Assembly: GCA_029719485.1 (NCBI GenBank) | Contig: CP120722.1 | Coordinates: forward strand, 3,658,001-3,722,000 | Length of the DNA: 64,000 bases | Source: Kiritimatiellota bacterium B12222 | Lineage (GTDB): Bacteria > Verrucomicrobiota > Kiritimatiellia > SS1-B-03-39 > UBA6053 | Direction: 5' to 3' | Shown here: one piece after another, positions 61,702 through 64,000 of the stretch | Numbering within the stretch: the stretch's first letter is position 1 | Layout: each line of letters starts with the position of its first letter | The notes under the pieces: generated by a model | The model's database searches: none | What the model saw: the letters and a program-made list of their open reading frames with translations, nothing else | What the model was told of the DNA's origin: nothing | Program-made: the position numbers and the translations under genes

Positions 61702-62304
61702 ATGAATACTTTAGCAAAAAAAATTGTATGCACTCTCCTCTTCCTTATCGGCCTGCCGATTTTTGGAAACATTCTAATCAGTAACAGCGGAAATCTCTTC
61801 ACTTTTGAAGTTTTACCCGGTCAAAGTACACCGCTATCTCCAGGGGCAGCCAATTACAGTTCCGGAAATGTATCAGATTTTCACGGAATCTTTTTTACAA
61901 GTGCCGCTTCTGCGCAACCCACCAGCTCAGTGGTCTCAAATACACTTTTTGACCATACGGGTACCGCCATTTCGGACAGTCTGGTGAACCGGCTTTTTAC
62001 AGACAGTGGCAACCCGAGTGCAGGGAACATTGTCGGTTTCGGAAATAAAAATGGATTCAGTAACGAATACGGATTTACGGTGGCGGGCGGCACCCTGGTC
62101 CTCGAGGCCTTTGAGGCCGATAACTTTACCTTACCCGAATCGCCCATCACAGGATTGATTTACAACACAACTTTTCATCCGAATACAAGCGGCTACAGTG
62201 CGGACCTCACGCCCGTTACAATCCCCGAAGCCACAAGTGTTTTATCGATACTCTTCGGTTTGGCAGTCATTGCCCTTAGGAAAAGGATCAACCCTTGTAT
62301 TTAG
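61702..62304 (+). CDS. PEP-CTERM sorting-domain protein
   Basis: A 200-residue exported protein: signal (KKIVCTLLFLIGLPIFG), then a Gly/Ser/Asn-rich beta-type body without Cys (SNSGNLFTFEVLPG, GNKNGFSNEYGFTVAGGTLV). It ends in VTIPEATSVLSILFGLAVIA and a basic RKRINPCI terminus. PEA stands where PEP is most common. The ATG at 61702 gives the signal; an earlier in-frame ATG would add 24 residues. It follows the LuxR-type gene. The likely role is in extracellular matrix or surface structure. Confidence 0.82.
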   Translation: MNTLAKKIVCTLLFLIGLPIFGNILISNSGNLFTFEVLPGQSTPLSPGAANYSSGNVSDFHGIFFTSAASAQPTSSVVSNTLFDHTGTAISDSLVNRLFTDSGNPSAGNIVGFGNKNGFSNEYGFTVAGGTLVLEAFEADNFTLPESPITGLIYNTTFHPNTSGYSADLTPVTIPEATSVLSILFGLAVIALRKRINPCI

Positions 62305-62483
62305 TCACTTTCATATAAGTGATGTCTGACGTTTTGTTTCTTCCTTTGATGGGTCCCTTTCCTCCTCTTCCCCCTGCCCCACCAAGCTAAGTGCGATAAT
62401 TTTAAGTTGAAGTATTGATCAGCAGAATAAAATCTGCCAACGACGCTCAATCCAAAACTTCAAAAAATCCGAAGGAACAAACC

Positions 62484-62975
62484 ATGATACAAACAACAAA
62501 GGTATTCATTCTGACAGTGGTTATCGCTTTTTGCGGAATCGTGAATGCAGCTCCAGAAGAAGGCATCGGGATGGGAATTATTGTGGGTGAACCCACGGGT
62601 CTGAGTTTGAAAAAATGGATCAATGATACTCGCGCACTGGATGCCGGAATTGCGTGGTCCTTTTCGGGAAACAACTCTTTCCACCTGCATGCCGACTATC
62701 TCATCCACCGCTTTGACCTCATGGCTGAAGATGCGAAGGGCCAGTTCCCTTTGTATTTTGGTATAGGCGCACGGGTGAAATTTGAAAACATTAACGATGG
62801 TAATGGATCGTATGACGAAGATGTCTGGGTCGGTGTTCGAGTGCCTTTGGGTATCTCTATTCTGTTTTCAGAAACACCGGTGGAACTTTTTGCAGAAATT
62901 GTACCCGTTTTAGATTTGGTCCCTGACACAAACTTCGATCTCAACGCGGCCGTGGGTGCCCGTTATTACTTCTGA
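62484..62975 (+). CDS. Predicted outer-membrane beta-barrel protein
   Basis: About 163 residues. A signal peptide (MIQTTKVFILTVVIAFC, cut near NAA) is followed by alternating-strand sequence: GMGIIVGEPTGLSLKKW, ALDAGIAWSFSGNNSFHLHADYLIH (in parts), LYFGIGARVKFEN and VGVRVPLGISILF. It ends in LNAAVGARYYF, a terminal aromatic Phe typical of outer-membrane proteins. EPTGLSLKKW is reminiscent of a small OmpW/DUF3996-type family. AAGGA lies ahead of the ATG at 62484. Function unknown. Confidence 0.78.
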   Translation: MIQTTKVFILTVVIAFCGIVNAAPEEGIGMGIIVGEPTGLSLKKWINDTRALDAGIAWSFSGNNSFHLHADYLIHRFDLMAEDAKGQFPLYFGIGARVKFENINDGNGSYDEDVWVGVRVPLGISILFSETPVELFAEIVPVLDLVPDTNFDLNAAVGARYYF

Positions 62976-63207
62976 AGTCACCAGAGAGTGACGCCCTCGG
63001 ACAAAGTCACACTGAACTCCCCCCCTCTTTTTTTTGATACATCTGCTCAAACCACAAATCAGGGTGATTTCAAGCACCTGCCCCTAGGAGTCCCCGACAC
63101 ATCGCTCGCCATAAGGGTAAAAGGTCTCGTTTATTTCAAAGTGACTTCCCAGCCCTCAACTTGCGATTGGCATTGATCTAAAGGACTTTTTGCATAAGGG
63201 GTCCTTC

Positions 63208-64000
63208 ATGATGATGAAACCGCTTGCAGAACAACTCGAAATTTTGACCGCCCGCACCGTGGATCTACACAGCCGTGAAGAGCTGGAAAAGAAAATCAAA
63301 CGTGCCATCGATACCAACACCCCTTTGCGGGTGAAATATGGTGCAGACCCCTCCGCACCTGATATTCACCTGGGTCACAGCGTCGGATTGCGCAAATTGC
63401 GCGAATTTCAAGACTGCGGTCATAAAGTGGTGTTCATCATCGGCGATTTCACCGGTATGATTGGCGATCCCAGTGGCAAATCCAAAACCCGCCCTTCTCT
63501 TACCAAAGAGCAAGTCATGGCCAACGCGGTCTCTTATCAGGAACAGGTCTTTAAAATCCTCGATCGTGATCAAACAGAACTCCGCTTTAACGGCGAATGG
63601 TTTGACCCCATGACTTTCGGCGATGTTATCAAACTTAGCGCCAAGGTCACCGTCGCTCAAATGCTGCAACGTGACGATTTTTCTAATCGATATGCCGCCA
63701 ACCAACCGATTTCATTGGTCGAATTCCTCTACCCCTTGGTACAAGGATACGATTCGGTCATGGTTGAAGCCGATGTTGAACTCGGAGGCACTGATCAGTT
63801 GTTTAACTTGCTTCTCGGACGCGAATTGCAAAAAGATGCAGGACAAGAACCCCAAGTCGTCATGACCCTGCCCCTACTTGAGGGCTTGGACGGCGTACAG
63901 AAAATGTCCAAAAGTCTCAACAACTACGTGGGCGTTTCCGATGCCCCGAATGACATGTTTGGCAAACTCATGTCCGTGAGCGACGATCTGATGTGGCGCT
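63208..64000 (+). CDS. tyrS: Tyrosyl-tRNA synthetase (truncated by window end)
   Basis: 264 codons are present and the 3' end lies outside the window. Class I motifs are visible: the HIGH-type DIHLGH followed by [18 protein letters not shown], the tyrosine-binding [13 protein letters not shown] and [15 protein letters not shown], and the KMSKS loop [14 protein letters not shown]. The form matches the TyrZ-like branch. ATG codons at 63208, 63211 and 63214 are in frame; AAGGGG six bases before 63208 supports that one. A 6-bp inverted repeat AAGGAC...GTCCTT (63181-63206) surrounds the ribosome site and may limit access to it. Confidence 0.93.
   Translation, partial: MMMKPLAEQLEILTARTVDLHSREELEKKIKRAIDTNTPLRVKYGADPSAPDIHLGHSVGLRKLREFQDCGHKVVFIIGDFTGMIGDPSGKSKTRPSLTKEQVMANAVSYQEQVFKILDRDQTELRFNGEWFDPMTFGDVIKLSAKVTVAQMLQRDDFSNRYAANQPISLVEFLYPLVQGYDSVMVEADVELGGTDQLFNLLLGRELQKDAGQEPQVVMTLPLLEGLDGVQKMSKSLNNYVGVSDAPNDMFGKLMSVSDDLMWR

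Noticed and set aside
1-64000. tRNA, rRNA or other standard RNA genes
   Set aside because: No T-loop-like GGTTCRANNC element in a cloverleaf context and no rRNA-like stretch was found by eye. A tRNAscan run would settle this.

Overview
The window is a chromosomal segment of moderate GC from a Gram-negative, envelope-rich heterotroph. The best guess is the PVC group, most likely Verrucomicrobiota of the Opitutia type. The case rests on gene content: four PEP-CTERM surface proteins, a pyrophosphate-type phosphofructokinase, a DUF2851 protein, a tandem DUF1254/DUF1214 pair, secreted polysaccharide-degrading enzymes (GH16, PL11, a clan GH-A-like hydrolase) and a sialate O-acetylesterase-type enzyme. 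No rRNA or tRNA gene was recognised, so the assignment is inference.

Layout. 0.2-2.1 kb: a deletion-decayed PIN/NYN-type pseudogene and three unknown genes, two of them membrane proteins. 2.4-4.4 kb: lipA overlapping a GT2 glycosyltransferase, and a small membrane protein. 4.7-8.5 kb: the esterase, diverging from cysI (sulfite reductase hemoprotein). 8.7-12.1 kb: two DUF1254/DUF1214 exported proteins. 12.3-17.6 kb: era followed by four overlapping glycosyltransferase genes. 17.7-20.5 kb: secreted GH16, an AlkD-like DNA glycosylase and gluQ. 20.5-25.2 kb: the leftward unit ptsI - PEGA-domain protein - membrane GT2. 25.6-29.2 kb: aspS and lepA. 29.7-33.9 kb: lepB, cysJ and a PEP-CTERM protein. 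34.1-38.9 kb: a YcaQ-like protein, rpsB-tsf and a secreted glycosidase.

39.0-43.6 kb holds a complete arsenic operon, arsR-arsD-arsA-arsC-acr3-arsC, behind a promoter with repeated operator-like sequence. 43.7-49.3 kb: DUF2851, a MATE exporter, a lipoprotein, an unknown membrane protein, and sufE-maf. 49.5-57.7 kb: two PEP-CTERM proteins (one a trypsin-like protease), a malyl-CoA/citrate lyase-type enzyme, a PL11 rhamnogalacturonan lyase, a SulP transporter and the PPi-phosphofructokinase. 58.1-60.8 kb is an accessory island: a short RHS-core protein with an AT-rich tail, an overlapping candidate immunity gene, then a GC-rich non-coding block with a 28-bp inverted repeat. The right end has a LuxR-type regulator, a PEP-CTERM protein, a predicted beta-barrel protein and a truncated tyrS.

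The most notable unexplained structure is a family of short hairpins in intergenic DNA (25.2-25.4 kb, 29.3-29.7 kb, 60.5 kb). Each has a 4-5 bp stem and a 3-nt loop, and most are followed by GGCTCCCC or GGCTCTCC. Stem sequences differ between copies but stay self-complementary, which implies selection on structure. No recognisable transposase or CRISPR accompanies them.
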